Positions 17,653-28,037 are shown, counted from the first letter of the stretch. The stretch: DNA of 64,000 nucleotides from Tolypothrix campylonemoides VB511288 (GCA_000828075.3 JXCB02000001.1:825670-889669); one strand, 5' to 3'. Made by a program: numbers and translations. The notes: a model not told the origin generated them from the letters alone.

Positions 17653-18621
17653 ATGGAGAAAGCTTCTAATTTATTACTTAAAGTTTCGCGCCGTTTATTT
17701 AAAAATCTAGAAGAACAAGAGAAATTTGTTGAGGCTTTAATTCATCCTCAACCTTTCCATCCCTGCATTCTTTGGTGTCAAGAAAAGCCTGAAAAATCTC
17801 CCTTTTCTGTGGAAACGCCCACGACTTGGCAACCAGAATTCATAGACCGTTTATCCTTTGGAGAAAAACCTGGTCAACATCCCCTGCACGCACAGGGATA
17901 TTTTTATTGTTTAGATTTTTCTTCTGTATTTGCGGCTTCTATTTTGTTAACAATTCCTAGTCCTGTCAAGTTAGTTTTTGATATGTGTGCTGCACCTGGA
18001 GGAAAGAGTGTCTTTGCTTGGAAAGGCTTGCAGCCTGAATTTCTTATAAGTAATGAAGTCATTGGCAAACGCTTAGGAATGTTAATTTCTAATTTAAAGC
18101 GTTGTCATATTAGCCCCTCTGCTGTGGTTAATAAAGATTCTAGTATTTTGGCTGAAAGGATAGGTTTATCTAGTGATTTAGTAATAGTAGATGCCCCTTG
18201 TACTGGGCAATCTTTACTCGCTAAAGCGGAGAAAGCACCAGGATGTTTTCATTCAACTGCTATTAATAAAAGTGCGAATCGGCAAAAGAGAATTATAGCA
18301 AATTCTGCTCAAATTGTGGCACCACAAGGGTATCTTGCTTATATGACTTGCACCTATTCTCCTGAGGAAAATGAGGAAATTTGTGAATGGTTTTTGGAAA
18401 GGTTTCCTGAGTTTCAAGCGGTGGAGATGAGTCATTTACAAAGTTATCAGTCGCATTTAACTTCTGTGCCTTGTTATCGGATGTTTCCTCAGGATAGGTT
18501 GGGTGCAGGTGCGTTTACAGTGCTGTTTAAAAATACTCAAGAGGGTGAGAGAAAGGAGATAGATGTAGAGGTTTTATCTACGATTTGGATGAACACAAAC
18601 CGGGAGGATATTAACGAGTAA
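17653..18621 (+). CDS. RsmB/Nop2-type RNA (cytosine-5)-methyltransferase
   Basis: The 322-aa protein has the SAM-binding motif FDMCAAPGGKS, the motif IV catalytic cysteine region DAPCTGQS, and MTCTYSPEENE (the second Cys) of m5C RNA methyltransferases of the NOL1/NOP2/Sun family. Target RNA (rRNA or tRNA) cannot be told. There is no NusB-like N-terminal domain, so it is not a full RsmB. I prefer ATG 17653 (MEKASNLLLKVSRRLF); the upstream ATG at 17590 adds a hydrophobic stretch not seen in relatives. Confidence 0.88.
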   Translation: MEKASNLLLKVSRRLFKNLEEQEKFVEALIHPQPFHPCILWCQEKPEKSPFSVETPTTWQPEFIDRLSFGEKPGQHPLHAQGYFYCLDFSSVFAASILLTIPSPVKLVFDMCAAPGGKSVFAWKGLQPEFLISNEVIGKRLGMLISNLKRCHISPSAVVNKDSSILAERIGLSSDLVIVDAPCTGQSLLAKAEKAPGCFHSTAINKSANRQKRIIANSAQIVAPQGYLAYMTCTYSPEENEEICEWFLERFPEFQAVEMSHLQSYQSHLTSVPCYRMFPQDRLGAGAFTVLFKNTQEGERKEIDVEVLSTIWMNTNREDINE

Positions 18622-19032
18622 TATCAAATCCGTTTGTATCGGAATTATTTCTCCTTGCTCTCCCTCTGCGTCAAGAGCGTCTCTGCGGTTTTTTAATTAT
18701 TCAGATGCTACCGGATTTGATATAATATCATGTCTGAAAGTTCGTAGTGAGGGCTTTAGTCCTTACTATAGCAATCCTAAATCATTTGTAAAACTCTCTA
18801 TTGTCTCTTTTCTTGGCGTTCTTGGCGACGGACACTTTCCAAGGGCGGGGGGAACCCCCGCACGGAAGTGTCCTCGTCTTGGCGGTTCGTTTAAAGGTAA
18901 TTTTTACAAATCACATAGGACTGCTATACAAAAATAAACCACAGATAAATACAGAAAAACACAGATATGTGAGATTTATCTGTGTCTATCTGTCAGAGCA
19001 CTTTGCAGGGAACTTCGGCTCTTGTAGAATTT
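18622..19032. other. Convergent spacer with dispersed hairpins
   Basis: 18830-18873 is GGACACTTTCC... GGGGGGAACCCCC... GGAAGTGTCC, a nested palindrome that recurs at 29139-29181 and, stretched, at 31505-31609. About 18940-19000 carries CACAGAT repeats (AACCACAGATAAA ... TTTATCTGTGT). No coding pattern; either hairpin may serve as a transcription end for rplI and the methyltransferase gene. Confidence 0.7.
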
Positions 19033-19491
19033 TTAGCTAGCGACAACTTGAATGTTGACTGTTGCTGTCACATCAGAAAACAGCTTAATTTCAGCCTCAT
19101 AAGTACCTAACTGACCAATATCGGGTATGGTAATACCACGCCGATCTACTTCCAGTCCTGTAATTTGTTGAATGACATCTGCCACGTCTTGGCTGGTAAC
19201 AGTACCGAAAATAGCTTCGCCTTCACCAGCCTGCTTAGCAATTTTGAAGCTTTCAACTTTTTCCAAAGCTGCTTTTTGCTCTTGAGCCTGTTGCTTCAAT
19301 TCTAATTGCCGCTGGCGTTCTAACTCGCGGCGACGTTCGACTTGCTTAAGAATACCAGGAGTGGCACGAGTTGCCAAACTTCTGGGAATGAGATAATTAC
19401 GAGCATAGCCAGGAGCAACTTCCACTAAGTCGCCAGATTTGCCTAGCTTGATGATATCTTGAGTTAAAACTAACTGTACACGTTTCGCCAT
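19033..19491 (-). CDS. rplI: 50S ribosomal protein L9
   Basis: The 152-aa protein has the L9 N-terminal signature [32 protein letters not shown], the long connecting helix ([21 protein letters not shown]) and the C-terminal globular domain ([14 protein letters not shown]... [20 protein letters not shown]). It binds 23S rRNA near the L1 stalk base. Length is normal. Confidence 0.97.
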   Translation of the reverse strand: MAKRVQLVLTQDIIKLGKSGDLVEVAPGYARNYLIPRSLATRATPGILKQVERRRELERQRQLELKQQAQEQKAALEKVESFKIAKQAGEGEAIFGTVTSQDVADVIQQITGLEVDRRGITIPDIGQLGTYEAEIKLFSDVTATVNIQVVAS

Positions 19492-19826
19492 TGTCGTTCT
19501 TTTTTCTCTGCTTTCTCTAAAATCTTAATTGCTTGGGCAATAGCCGGATAGTTCACATGAGTGTAGCTGTATCCCAAGCAGTGCCTATAGCCCGAAACTT
19601 ACAAATGATAGCGAAATGCAAGGTGCGATCGCAACTCTTCCCTACACGAAAAATCAATTTAGTGTCAGAAGTCAGAACTCAGAACTCAGAACTCAGAACT
19701 CAGGAGAAAAAACTTACATCACCAAGGTTTGAACCGATTTCTAAGTGTCTAGTTATTTTTGTCGTTCTGTACTACTTTCTGAGCGTCTTTGTATTGTATG
19801 CTTTAGCAAAGACTAATGACTAATGA
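19492..19826. other. Intergenic region with CAGAACT heptamer tract
   Basis: 19666-19703 holds five tandem heptamers (CAGAAGT/CAGAACT). The rplI promoter should lie at 19495-19560. A + strand open frame here lacks a start context and a family pattern, so I do not call a gene. Confidence 0.7.
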
Positions 19827-20600
19827 CTAAAATTTATCTTTCATTCCTCGTATCCACGCAAAGGTTTGCACGGAGTCTCGACTGTTAGCAGCTGATTGTA
19901 ATGCTGGTTGCTCCCAGCGTAAAAACGGATTTGTGCGTTTTTCCACGCCCAAAAGCGAGGGAACAGTCGCTTCTTTCCGACTCCGGGACGCCTTCACCTC
20001 ATCGTAACGGGTTTGTAAGTCGGCGTTTTGTGCATCTACGGTGAGGGCAAATTTTAGATTGTTGAGAGTGTATTCGTGGGCGCACCAGACGCGGGTATCA
20101 TCAGGTAATGAGCGGAGTTTGCTTAAGGAGTCTACCATTTGCGTTGGTGTCCCTTCAAACAAGCGACCACAACCACCAGCAAACAGAGTATCGCCGCAGA
20201 ATAACTCACCCGTCTCACCTGGGTTTTCTGGAGGAAAATAATAGGCAATATGAGCGCGAGTATGTCCAGGAACGAAGATCACCTCAGCTGTTCTTTGTGC
20301 AAATTGGACGCGATCGCCTTCTTGTAAAAACACCTGCTGTCCTGGTATTCTCCCTTTATCCTCAGCTCCACCATAAACTGTCACATCAGGGAATTGTTGC
20401 ATCAGTTCGCGGTTCCCTCCTACATGGTCATTATGATGGTGCGTGTTAAAAATCGCCACCAATGACGCCTTTAATTCGTTCAGTTTCTGCAAAACTGGTT
20501 TTGCTTCGGCTGGATCGACAACAGCAGCAATATTTTGGTTTGGATCGTGTAGCACAAAGATGTAATTATCTGAAAGTGCTGCTAAACGGATGACCTGCAT
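19827..20600 (-). CDS. gloB: Hydroxyacylglutathione hydrolase (glyoxalase II)
   Basis: The 257-aa metallo-beta-lactamase-fold protein has the binuclear metal motif [10 protein letters not shown], the later ligands in [13 protein letters not shown] and [17 protein letters not shown], and the glyoxalase II tail ([22 protein letters not shown]). It hydrolyses S-D-lactoylglutathione to lactate and glutathione in methylglyoxal detoxification. Full family length; cytosolic. Confidence 0.95.
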   Translation of the reverse strand: MQVIRLAALSDNYIFVLHDPNQNIAAVVDPAEAKPVLQKLNELKASLVAIFNTHHHNDHVGGNRELMQQFPDVTVYGGAEDKGRIPGQQVFLQEGDRVQFAQRTAEVIFVPGHTRAHIAYYFPPENPGETGELFCGDTLFAGGCGRLFEGTPTQMVDSLSKLRSLPDDTRVWCAHEYTLNNLKFALTVDAQNADLQTRYDEVKASRSRKEATVPSLLGVEKRTNPFLRWEQPALQSAANSRDSVQTFAWIRGMKDKF

Positions 20601-21270
20601 TTCCTCTGCCTCCCTATTGAAACACTTGTTTTGCTGGTAAAGTCTCGTTCGGATGCAAATTCCATTCGCCTAGGCAATCTTGCACAAGTGTCATCTATCA
20701 TATTTTTTCTTTGGCGAGAGCTTGAACAACCCATGATCCATCATAATTTATGACCGTACTTTTACTGAAAACCTATTTATCCCTGTAAGTAGGTCAGTGT
20801 AAATAATTAAAGGTATGTAGTAAGCGCTTTAGCGAAGACAGCGCTTACTACAAGCGAGTTTCCAACCTTTACTTTTCTTTATATAGTTTTATTTTTTCTC
20901 GCCTACTTACTTACTAGTGCAGCGGGCGCGGAAATCACTATCCAGTTGAAAAAGGTTAAAAAGCTTACTGTACAAGCAATATTCCTACTCTACGGCAAAA
21001 GCTTTGCCCTACAGCATAGCTGACGAATTGCACTATTACCATCAATTTATGAGTAAAATTTCTCTGGGAGTAACAGCAAATACAAAGTTATAGTTATTTC
21101 GTTTATTTTGTCTTTTAAAGATACTAAAATTTTGCAGAATTAGAAACCAAATAGGAAAAAGCAATATGCAATGAATTATACTCTATAATAATGCAAAAAT
21201 ACTTTGTTATACCTTGAATGTAGAAAAAAACTTCATGAAATCTTAACTAAATAAGTTTCCGGTTATAAAT
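20601..21270. other. Long intergenic region upstream of the glycan cluster
   Basis: Divergent spacer between gloB and the first glycosyltransferase. 20817-20851 is a perfect 12-bp hairpin (GTAGTAAGCGCT, 11-nt loop, AGCGCTTACTAC). The last 250 bases are strongly AT-rich and presumably carry the cluster promoter; I cannot pick -10/-35 boxes with confidence. No coding sequence seen. Confidence 0.6.
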
Positions 21271-22194
21271 ATGTTAGTCATATCTGCAAAATCTGGGCAA
21301 TTAGGCAATAGGCTGCTACTTTTTGCTAACTTTATAGCTTTCGCTAGAGAAAATAAATTCACAGTATTGAATCCAGCTTTTGAAGAATATGCTGAGTTTT
21401 TTCAGTCAACAGCTAAAGATTTTCTCTGTTGCTATCCTGCCCCTCTATTGTCAATTCCAGGAAATAAAAAATTACGCCAATACTACTATAATTTCAACCG
21501 TTCTCTAGCTGAAAGTGGACGCTTCAATACCATTGAGATTAAGCGAGATAAACCATTTAATTGGAGTCGTTGCAATATAGTTGAACAGTTAAAACCGAAG
21601 TCACTCAATTTCTTCAAAGGTTGGCTGTTTCGAGATGGATGGTTTGTCGATGAAACAGCAAATCTCCGGAAACACGGTGATGCTATTCGTACATACTTCC
21701 AACCTTTAAAAAAATATCAAGAAAATATTGCAAAACTGATATCCAGTATTAGGAATGGAACCGATATCCTTATAGGAGTTCATATTCGTCAAGGAGATTA
21801 TCGACAGCATCAAGATGGCAGGTATTTTTATGAAGCGGAACAGTATTTAAAGGTTATGGAGTCAGTGCGATCGCTATTTCCTCATAAAAAAGTCACTTTT
21901 TTGATTTGCTCTAATGAGAAGCAAGAGGCGGATTCTTTCCAACATTTATCTTATGTCTATGGAAATAATCATATTATTGAGGATATGTATGCCTTAGCAG
22001 AATGTGACTATATTATCGGTCCTCCCAGTAGTTATACGATGTGGGCGTCTTTTTATGGAGAGCGACCACTTTATATGATTAGGGATGTGAAGAAAGCTTT
22101 AGAACTTAAAGATTTTGTTCATTATTATCAATGGCAAGGGGTGTTTCACTATAACGATGACTGGAGCAAAAGTTTTTGGGAATGGACGCACTAA
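21271..22194 (+). CDS. GT11-like (alpha-1,2-fucosyltransferase-type) glycosyltransferase
   Basis: The 307-aa protein has the GT11 layout: SGQLGNRLLLFANFIAFA at the N-terminus, the GDP-binding motif IGVHIRQGDYRQ (about residue 170), and the late MYALAECDYIIGPPSSYTMWASFYG region. The arginine of HIRQGDY corresponds to the conserved HxRRGDY Arg. It is expected to transfer a deoxyhexose, probably fucose from GDP-Fuc, onto a glycan. First gene of the cluster; a heptamer repeat follows it. Confidence 0.8.
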   Translation: MLVISAKSGQLGNRLLLFANFIAFARENKFTVLNPAFEEYAEFFQSTAKDFLCCYPAPLLSIPGNKKLRQYYYNFNRSLAESGRFNTIEIKRDKPFNWSRCNIVEQLKPKSLNFFKGWLFRDGWFVDETANLRKHGDAIRTYFQPLKKYQENIAKLISSIRNGTDILIGVHIRQGDYRQHQDGRYFYEAEQYLKVMESVRSLFPHKKVTFLICSNEKQEADSFQHLSYVYGNNHIIEDMYALAECDYIIGPPSSYTMWASFYGERPLYMIRDVKKALELKDFVHYYQWQGVFHYNDDWSKSFWEWTH

Positions 22195-22224
22195 CAATTC
22201 AAAATTCAAAATTCAAAATTCAAA
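22195..22224 (+). repeat. Heptamer STRR (AATTCAA)n
   Basis: Four tandem units of AAAATTC between the GT11-like gene and the next glycosyltransferase, ending 15 nt before its ATG. Confidence 0.85.
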
Positions 22225-22239
22225 AAAACTAAAATTATT

Positions 22240-23082
22240 ATGGCAAAAGAGAGGAGAGGGTTTATTACAATCTTGACAGGTCTTTACTCTTTTCAAGATT
22301 GTGTTCATTTTTTAGCTTCAGTCAGGAAGTTTCATCAAGAACCAATCATTATTTTAATTGACCGTGTACCCAAAGTTCTATATCCTTCCCTGATCGCTTT
22401 TAAAAATATCATCTTGAAACCTGCTCCCACCAATGAAAATACAGTTTTGGCATCACGGCTAGCAAAATTAGCTTTGTATGAATCTTCGGAATTTGATAAA
22501 ACAATTTACTTAGATTCCGATATTTGCTTGCTGAGTGATATTAATGATGTCTTTGAGTATTTGGATGATTATGATTTTTTATTAACTGAAGATGTACAAC
22601 CTTATATTGTTAAAGCTACAAATTTGTTAAGAGGTAATCAACAAGAAAATTTACCCAATGTTTTGCCAACCCTACAATCTGTTGGTCTACCGCTCAAGGA
22701 AGATAGCATTCAGTATAATGGCGGTTTTATGGCTTTTCGCAAAACAGACACGACCAAGGTATTTTTTGAGGAATTTAAACGTTATTTTGAAATAGTGAAA
22801 AATAATCAAGATAAATTGTTACTAAAAGACCAAGGGGCTTTTGCTTCGGCTATTGAAACTGTCCGCCCTAAAATGAAAATACTACCACCTACATATAATT
22901 ATCTAAGTAAATGGAAGGATTATTATAAAATTGAAGGACAAATTAAGGTGCTTCACTGTACTTATCCTTACAGACCTCAGTATGCTAAAGACATTACTCG
23001 TTCCGTTTATACTCGAATTTTTGACAAATTGGCAAAAGTATTTTTACCCAATCAAGTGAAAAATCCTTGGCGTGTTAAATAA
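22240..23082 (+). CDS. GT-A fold glycosyltransferase (GT8-like)
   Basis: The 280-aa protein has a nucleotide-sugar transferase pattern: ILTGLYSFQDCVHFLASVRK, the metal-binding DxD in KTIYLDSDICLLSDI, QYNGGFMAFRKT, the acceptor-side DQGAFASAIE and a final HCTYPYRP. No membrane segment. It resembles the GT8/nucleotide-diphospho-sugar transferase superfamily; donor and acceptor unknown. Located between GT11-like and GT4 genes on the same strand. Confidence 0.75.
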   Translation: MAKERRGFITILTGLYSFQDCVHFLASVRKFHQEPIIILIDRVPKVLYPSLIAFKNIILKPAPTNENTVLASRLAKLALYESSEFDKTIYLDSDICLLSDINDVFEYLDDYDFLLTEDVQPYIVKATNLLRGNQQENLPNVLPTLQSVGLPLKEDSIQYNGGFMAFRKTDTTKVFFEEFKRYFEIVKNNQDKLLLKDQGAFASAIETVRPKMKILPPTYNYLSKWKDYYKIEGQIKVLHCTYPYRPQYAKDITRSVYTRIFDKLAKVFLPNQVKNPWRVK

Positions 23083-23127
23083 AAATAAGTATTGCCATGC
23101 AATATTTTTTATGATTTCGTAAATATA

Positions 23128-24285
23128 ATGAGAACAAAAGTTTCACTAGTCGTGAGCGATCTGTCCGGAGGCGGAAGTGTTCGGGCATTTTTACTAGCTC
23201 AAGTACTTAAAAGTCTTAATTATCAAGTAGAAATTGTCGGTTTTCTTTACGGTAAAGAATTGTATGCAATTCCTCCTTCTGGGATTGAGATTATTTCCAT
23301 TCCTGGTACAAATTATCCTAAGTTTTTTGGCTCTATTCCGAAGCTTTTACAAAAATTAGATGGAGATATTATTTATGCAGTAAAACCCAAGCCTACGAGT
23401 TTTGGTGTATCTTTACTTAAAAAATTCAGGAGTCGTCGTCCTTTACTGTTAGATATGGATGACTGGGAACTGAGTTGGTATGGTGGTTTTGAATGGAAGT
23501 ATCATCCTAGTATCAAGCAATTTTATCGGGACATTTTCAAAAAAAATGGTGCATTGAGATTTCCCGATCATCCTTTGTATCTACAGTGGATGGAAGCAAG
23601 AGTGCAAAATGCAGATGCACTAACTATAGATACTGCGTTTCTTAAAGAACGTTTTGGCGGTGTTTATTTGCCTAATGGCAAAGATACTGCAATGTTTGAT
23701 CCAGATAAGTATAACTCAGAAGCAAGCAGAGAACGTTATGGTCTTTCTGATTATCGAATTCTCATGTTTCCTGGCGCACCACGACCTCATAAGGGGGTTG
23801 AAGATGTTTTAATAGCATTGGATCAGTTGAATCAGCCAGATATAAGACTCGTCATTGTCGGTGGTAGCCCTTACGATGATTATGACGATAAACTCATTCA
23901 AAAATGGGGACGTTGGATTATAAAATTACCAAAATTCCCTGTGGAGGTTATGCCTGAGATTGTAGCAGCTGCTCATATCGTGGTTGTTCCTCAGCGAGAT
24001 ACTCTGACTGCTCGCGCCCAATTTCCGCTAAAGTTGACAGATGGGATGGCAATGGCTAAACCTGTATTGTCAACACGAGTAGGAGATATTCCAGAAATTT
24101 TAGGCGAAACGGGTTATTTGGTTGACCCCAGTTCTCCGGAACAAATTGCACAGGAAATTCAGTGTATATTTCAGGATTTAGAGTCAGCTAACGAGCGAGG
24201 CTCAAAGGCAAGAGCAAGATGCATAGAAAAATATAGCATAGAGACTATGGGATCTACCCTCAAGTCAGTGATTGCTGGGTTGTAA
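23128..24285 (+). CDS. GT4 family glycosyltransferase
   Basis: The 385-aa GT-B protein begins MRTKVSLVVSDLSGGGSVRA and has the donor-binding half with LMFPGAPRPHKGVEDVLIAL, LVIVGGSP, and the GT4 nucleotide-sugar motif FPLKLTDGMAMAKPVLSTRVGDIPEIL with a Glu in place. Predicted retaining transferase acting at the cytosolic face of the membrane. I use ATG 23128; an upstream TTG would add 12 residues without similarity. Confidence 0.88.
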   Translation: MRTKVSLVVSDLSGGGSVRAFLLAQVLKSLNYQVEIVGFLYGKELYAIPPSGIEIISIPGTNYPKFFGSIPKLLQKLDGDIIYAVKPKPTSFGVSLLKKFRSRRPLLLDMDDWELSWYGGFEWKYHPSIKQFYRDIFKKNGALRFPDHPLYLQWMEARVQNADALTIDTAFLKERFGGVYLPNGKDTAMFDPDKYNSEASRERYGLSDYRILMFPGAPRPHKGVEDVLIALDQLNQPDIRLVIVGGSPYDDYDDKLIQKWGRWIIKLPKFPVEVMPEIVAAAHIVVVPQRDTLTARAQFPLKLTDGMAMAKPVLSTRVGDIPEILGETGYLVDPSSPEQIAQEIQCIFQDLESANERGSKARARCIEKYSIETMGSTLKSVIAGL

Positions 24286-24577
24286 GTCAAAAGATAAGTC
24301 TTGTTTGAAGCAGGAATTAATTATTAGACTTCTTCCATTCATTCCAAAAAAAGAATAATTAACCACAGATGGACAATAAATAAAAGTTTTTCCTCTGTCT
24401 TCCCTCCCTCTTGTAGGGGGAATGAGGGGGGTGGACACAGATGGAATCAAAGAAATGCAATCATGTCTATTTTTTAACTTAAAAAAGTTATGAATATTAT
24501 TTAGTATTATTCATTTAAAATTAAGAAATTAACAAATAAGTTCAAAAATAATAAGTAAATTGTGATATATATTCCTG

Positions 24578-26821
24578 ATGTCAAGCACTAAGCTACTACT
24601 AAGATTTGCTAAACCTTATCCAGTTGTCATTTTCCTAACAATTCTATTAGGATTTTCTGGAGCTTTATTTAATGGTGTGAGTACGGCTCTGATTGTGCCT
24701 GTGATTTTGAAAATTGTGGGACAAGAAGTAGATTTAAGTGGTGCTCCTGACATTATCAAAAAAATCATGTATCCATTTGATAATGTTCCAGAAAATTACC
24801 GCTTATTGGTCATGGCGGGGGCAATTATATTTACAATTTTCTTGAAAAATTTAGCGGCTTACGCGAGTACGTTGGCTTCTAGTAGTTTAACGCGTCGGCT
24901 GACTTCTGATATGCGCGAAGCAGGCTTACAGTTATTGCTAGACATCGATATAGATTATTACACCAAGATGAAAGTTGGTGATTTAATTAACAGCCTTGGT
25001 GGAGAAATTGGTCGTGCCGCTACTGCTATAGGTAGTATAGTTAAGTTAATTATTCTTGGAATAACAATTCTAGTTTTCGTTGGCTTACTGCTGTCAATTT
25101 CTTGGGAATTGACAATTGCTTCTACAATTTTGCTGTCTCTTGTAACGTTAGTCAACCAATATGCTATTTCCCGTTCTAAGAAGTTTGGCAAGCAACTGAG
25201 CGATATGTCTAAAGCATATTCAATCTCTGTGCTAGAAACCCTCAACGGAATTCGTTTGGTGAAGGCAACGGGTAATGAGCAAAAAGAATTTTATCGGATT
25301 AAGAAGCTGATTCGCGATCGCGAAAAAGCAGATTTTCAGTCTCAGGTTAATTCTGAGGCAATAGCACCCGTGAGTGAAGTCATGGGTATTACAGCGTTAC
25401 TCCTGATTGTCTTTTTAAGTCGCACGTTCTTTGCACAGCAAATTACGTCACTTTCCGCTGTGATGCTCACATATTTATTAATATTATTGCGAGTGCTACC
25501 TTTGATTTCTCAGCTCAATACCATTCGTAGTAGCTTTGCCAGTACCGCTAGCAGTGTGGAAGTTGTTGCTGACTTTTTACGTCTGGATAATAAGCCGTTG
25601 ATGGGTAACGGTAAAATACCATACACGAAATTACAAAACGGAATACATTTCAAGTGGCTTTCCTTTGCCTACCCTGGTCATGATAAGTTAGTGATAAAAG
25701 ATGTAAATTTATACATAGAGCGTGGTACGACACTGGCTTTGGTAGGAAGTTCTGGTGCAGGTAAATCTACACTGGTAGACCTTTTACCCAGATTTTATGA
25801 CCCCACATCTGGCTGTATTACTATTGACGGTGTTGATTTGCGTGATTTCGACTTGAAATCGTTGCGAAAGGCAATGGGAATTGTCAGTCAAGATACCTTC
25901 CTGTTCAATGATACAGTGCGGAAGAACATTGCTTATGGACGACCGGAGGCGACAGACGAAGAAATTATGATTGCAGCCAAGCGCGCGAATGCTTATGAGT
26001 TTATTATCAAATTGCCTCAGGAATTTGACACCTTGATTGGCGATCGCGGTGTGATGTTGTCTGGAGGACAAAGACAACGCCTTGCTATAGCGCGTGCTTT
26101 GCTACAAGATCCGGAAATTTTGATTTTAGACGAAGCAACCAGCGCTTTAGATACCGTTTCCGAACGCTTAGTCCAAAGTGCGCTGGATGATTTGAGCCGC
26201 GATCGCACAACTGTAGTGATTGCTCACCGCCTTTCCACAGTCCAAAAAGCTGATCAAATCGCCGTACTTGATCAAGGACGTGTGGTAGAAGTGGGAAACC
26301 ATAAAGAACTTTTACAAAAAGGTGGTTTCTACTCGCGCCTGTACGCAATGCAATTTGCCGACAAGTCAGAAACAGCCAACAAACGCAAGCAAAGCTTAAT
26401 CCGCGTTTCTCACGAAATTCGCACGCGGCTTAACTCAATGCTTGGCTTTTTACGCTTATTGATTGATGATATGGCAGACAGTTCCCAAGAGCGACAGGAA
26501 TTAATTGAACAATCGTACAAATCTGCCTTAAGAATTCTCAATACTCTAGATGTTTTTGATGATATTGTTAACCTAGAGAAAAACTGGCAATTTTCAGCAA
26601 CCGAAGAAAATAACGGCGTCGCTGGGGGACATGAAACTTTGAAGGTTGTCACTGAGGAGTTTAGAACAAACCTTAATCCTATGGTTGGCTCTCTCCGCTC
26701 CCTTGCCGATAATTTAGTAGACACGCCCCAAAAACAAAATCAAATCCTTTCAGAAGCTTATCACTATGCTATCCATCTACTTGATAAATTAGAGCATTTT
26801 GAGGATAGTGTTAAAGTCTAA
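24578..26821 (+). CDS. MsbA-like ABC exporter with two C-terminal HisKA-like segments
   Basis: The 747-aa protein has a six-helix exporter transmembrane domain (about 1-330) and a full ATPase domain (about 340-595): Walker A VGSSGAGKST, signature LSGGQRQRLAIARAL, Walker B ILILDEATSALD, H-loop IAHRLST. After the usual end it carries about 145 extra residues. These hold a HisKA-type H-box (VSHEIRTRLNSMLGFLRLL, His612) and a second copy (VTEEFRTNLNPMVGSLRSL) in which His is Glu693. No HATPase domain follows. The segments may be an added dimerisation or phospho-acceptor module. Sits mid-cluster, so it likely flips a lipid-linked glycan. Confidence 0.9.
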   Translation: MSSTKLLLRFAKPYPVVIFLTILLGFSGALFNGVSTALIVPVILKIVGQEVDLSGAPDIIKKIMYPFDNVPENYRLLVMAGAIIFTIFLKNLAAYASTLASSSLTRRLTSDMREAGLQLLLDIDIDYYTKMKVGDLINSLGGEIGRAATAIGSIVKLIILGITILVFVGLLLSISWELTIASTILLSLVTLVNQYAISRSKKFGKQLSDMSKAYSISVLETLNGIRLVKATGNEQKEFYRIKKLIRDREKADFQSQVNSEAIAPVSEVMGITALLLIVFLSRTFFAQQITSLSAVMLTYLLILLRVLPLISQLNTIRSSFASTASSVEVVADFLRLDNKPLMGNGKIPYTKLQNGIHFKWLSFAYPGHDKLVIKDVNLYIERGTTLALVGSSGAGKSTLVDLLPRFYDPTSGCITIDGVDLRDFDLKSLRKAMGIVSQDTFLFNDTVRKNIAYGRPEATDEEIMIAAKRANAYEFIIKLPQEFDTLIGDRGVMLSGGQRQRLAIARALLQDPEILILDEATSALDTVSERLVQSALDDLSRDRTTVVIAHRLSTVQKADQIAVLDQGRVVEVGNHKELLQKGGFYSRLYAMQFADKSETANKRKQSLIRVSHEIRTRLNSMLGFLRLLIDDMADSSQERQELIEQSYKSALRILNTLDVFDDIVNLEKNWQFSATEENNGVAGGHETLKVVTEEFRTNLNPMVGSLRSLADNLVDTPQKQNQILSEAYHYAIHLLDKLEHFEDSVKV

Positions 26822-26825
26822 AATT

Positions 26826-28037
26826 ATGAAAAATGCTGCTTTTAAAAAATACTATATTTTTTTTATTAGAGAAGAGTTGCCAAAACCAGAAGCTCACTTA
26901 GTTCAGTCTACAAATTCGGCAAACGCTGCTGCGAACCTGGGTTACTTAACGATTTTGGTTTATCCCTATAAAGGATTAGCAGCATTCAACCCAATTGATT
27001 TAGTTCTGCCTTTTCGACCAAGAAAAACACCAAAAAGTTTGGTGAAATATTACAACCTGCAGGACAAACTAAAAGTTACTCCTCTACCGATGCCTTGGCC
27101 CATCGATTATTTGCCAAGCAAATTCACAGACTCTAACACCATCGCTTCAAAGTATTATTTGCCGTTTCACATATTGCCCCAAACCAAAATAGTCCACAGT
27201 CGGGACTGGAACTTTGTGAAAGCTGCTGTTAAAAATGGAGTTCCAGCAATTTACGAACACCATCACCACGAAGAAAAGTTATTTGAACCAGAAATAGTTA
27301 ATAGTCCGCTGTTTCAAATTTCTATCACAGTTGCAGATACAATCCGGGAAACCATGATTCAAAATGGTATGCCACCGGAAAAAGTTATTAAGTTGCATAA
27401 TGGCTTCAATCGCCTGTTTATGATGAGACACCCGGAAAAAGCAGCCCAATGGCGTCAAAAACTTTTGGTAGATGGGCGATCGCATCTCGTTGTATATTCG
27501 GGAGCGCTACAGCAATTTAAAGGCATTGAAATCTTGATTGATGTAGCTCGTGAAATGCCAAATGTTCAATTTGTTTGTGCAGGAGGCAAGGAAAAAGAGG
27601 TAGCACACTATCAGCAATTAGCAAAAGAAAAGCAGGTGAACAATATTACATTCTTGGGCTACATCTTACAAGAAGATTTGGCATCTTTGCTCCAAGCTGC
27701 TGATGTTTTAGCTCACCCTCATTGTTCGGGAAAAGCAGCTACATTCACCTCTCCTCTAAAATTGTTTGACTACTTTGCCTCTGGAACTCCGATTGTGGCG
27801 ACAGAAATTCCCTCGTTAATCGAGTTTAGAAATACGAAGGCGATCGCTGCTTGGTGCGAGCCAGATAATCCCAGCAAATTTGCCGAAGCAGTGGCGCAGG
27901 TTTTAGAAACTCATCCTAGGAAAATAGAAGGTTATCAAGATAGTGTGAATTTTGTGAAACAATTTTCTTGGGAAAATCGAGCGGCAAAAATTTTGAGTAA
28001 CGTTGATGAATCTTTTCGTCCTCCTCTTATTGCGTAA
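26826..28037 (+). CDS. GT4 family glycosyltransferase
   Basis: The 403-aa GT-B protein begins 4 nt after the ABC exporter stop, so the two are very probably co-translated. Motifs: IREELPKPEAHLVQS at the N-terminus, VYSGALQQFKGIEILIDVA, FVCAGGKEKEV, LGYILQEDLASLLQAADVLAHP and the C-terminal donor motif SPLKLFDYFASGTPIVATEIPSLIE. The ATG at 26826 is preferred over a TTG that lies inside the exporter gene. Substrate unknown. Confidence 0.88.
   Translation: MKNAAFKKYYIFFIREELPKPEAHLVQSTNSANAAANLGYLTILVYPYKGLAAFNPIDLVLPFRPRKTPKSLVKYYNLQDKLKVTPLPMPWPIDYLPSKFTDSNTIASKYYLPFHILPQTKIVHSRDWNFVKAAVKNGVPAIYEHHHHEEKLFEPEIVNSPLFQISITVADTIRETMIQNGMPPEKVIKLHNGFNRLFMMRHPEKAAQWRQKLLVDGRSHLVVYSGALQQFKGIEILIDVAREMPNVQFVCAGGKEKEVAHYQQLAKEKQVNNITFLGYILQEDLASLLQAADVLAHPHCSGKAATFTSPLKLFDYFASGTPIVATEIPSLIEFRNTKAIAAWCEPDNPSKFAEAVAQVLETHPRKIEGYQDSVNFVKQFSWENRAAKILSNVDESFRPPLIA

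Noticed and set aside
19533-19823. 96-codon + strand frame between rplI and gloB
   Set aside because: Runs through a heptamer tract, lacks an RBS and shows no conserved pattern.
24578-26821. Complete histidine kinase fused to the ABC exporter
   Set aside because: Only HisKA-like helices are seen; there is no N, G1, F or G2 box of a HATPase domain after residue 665.
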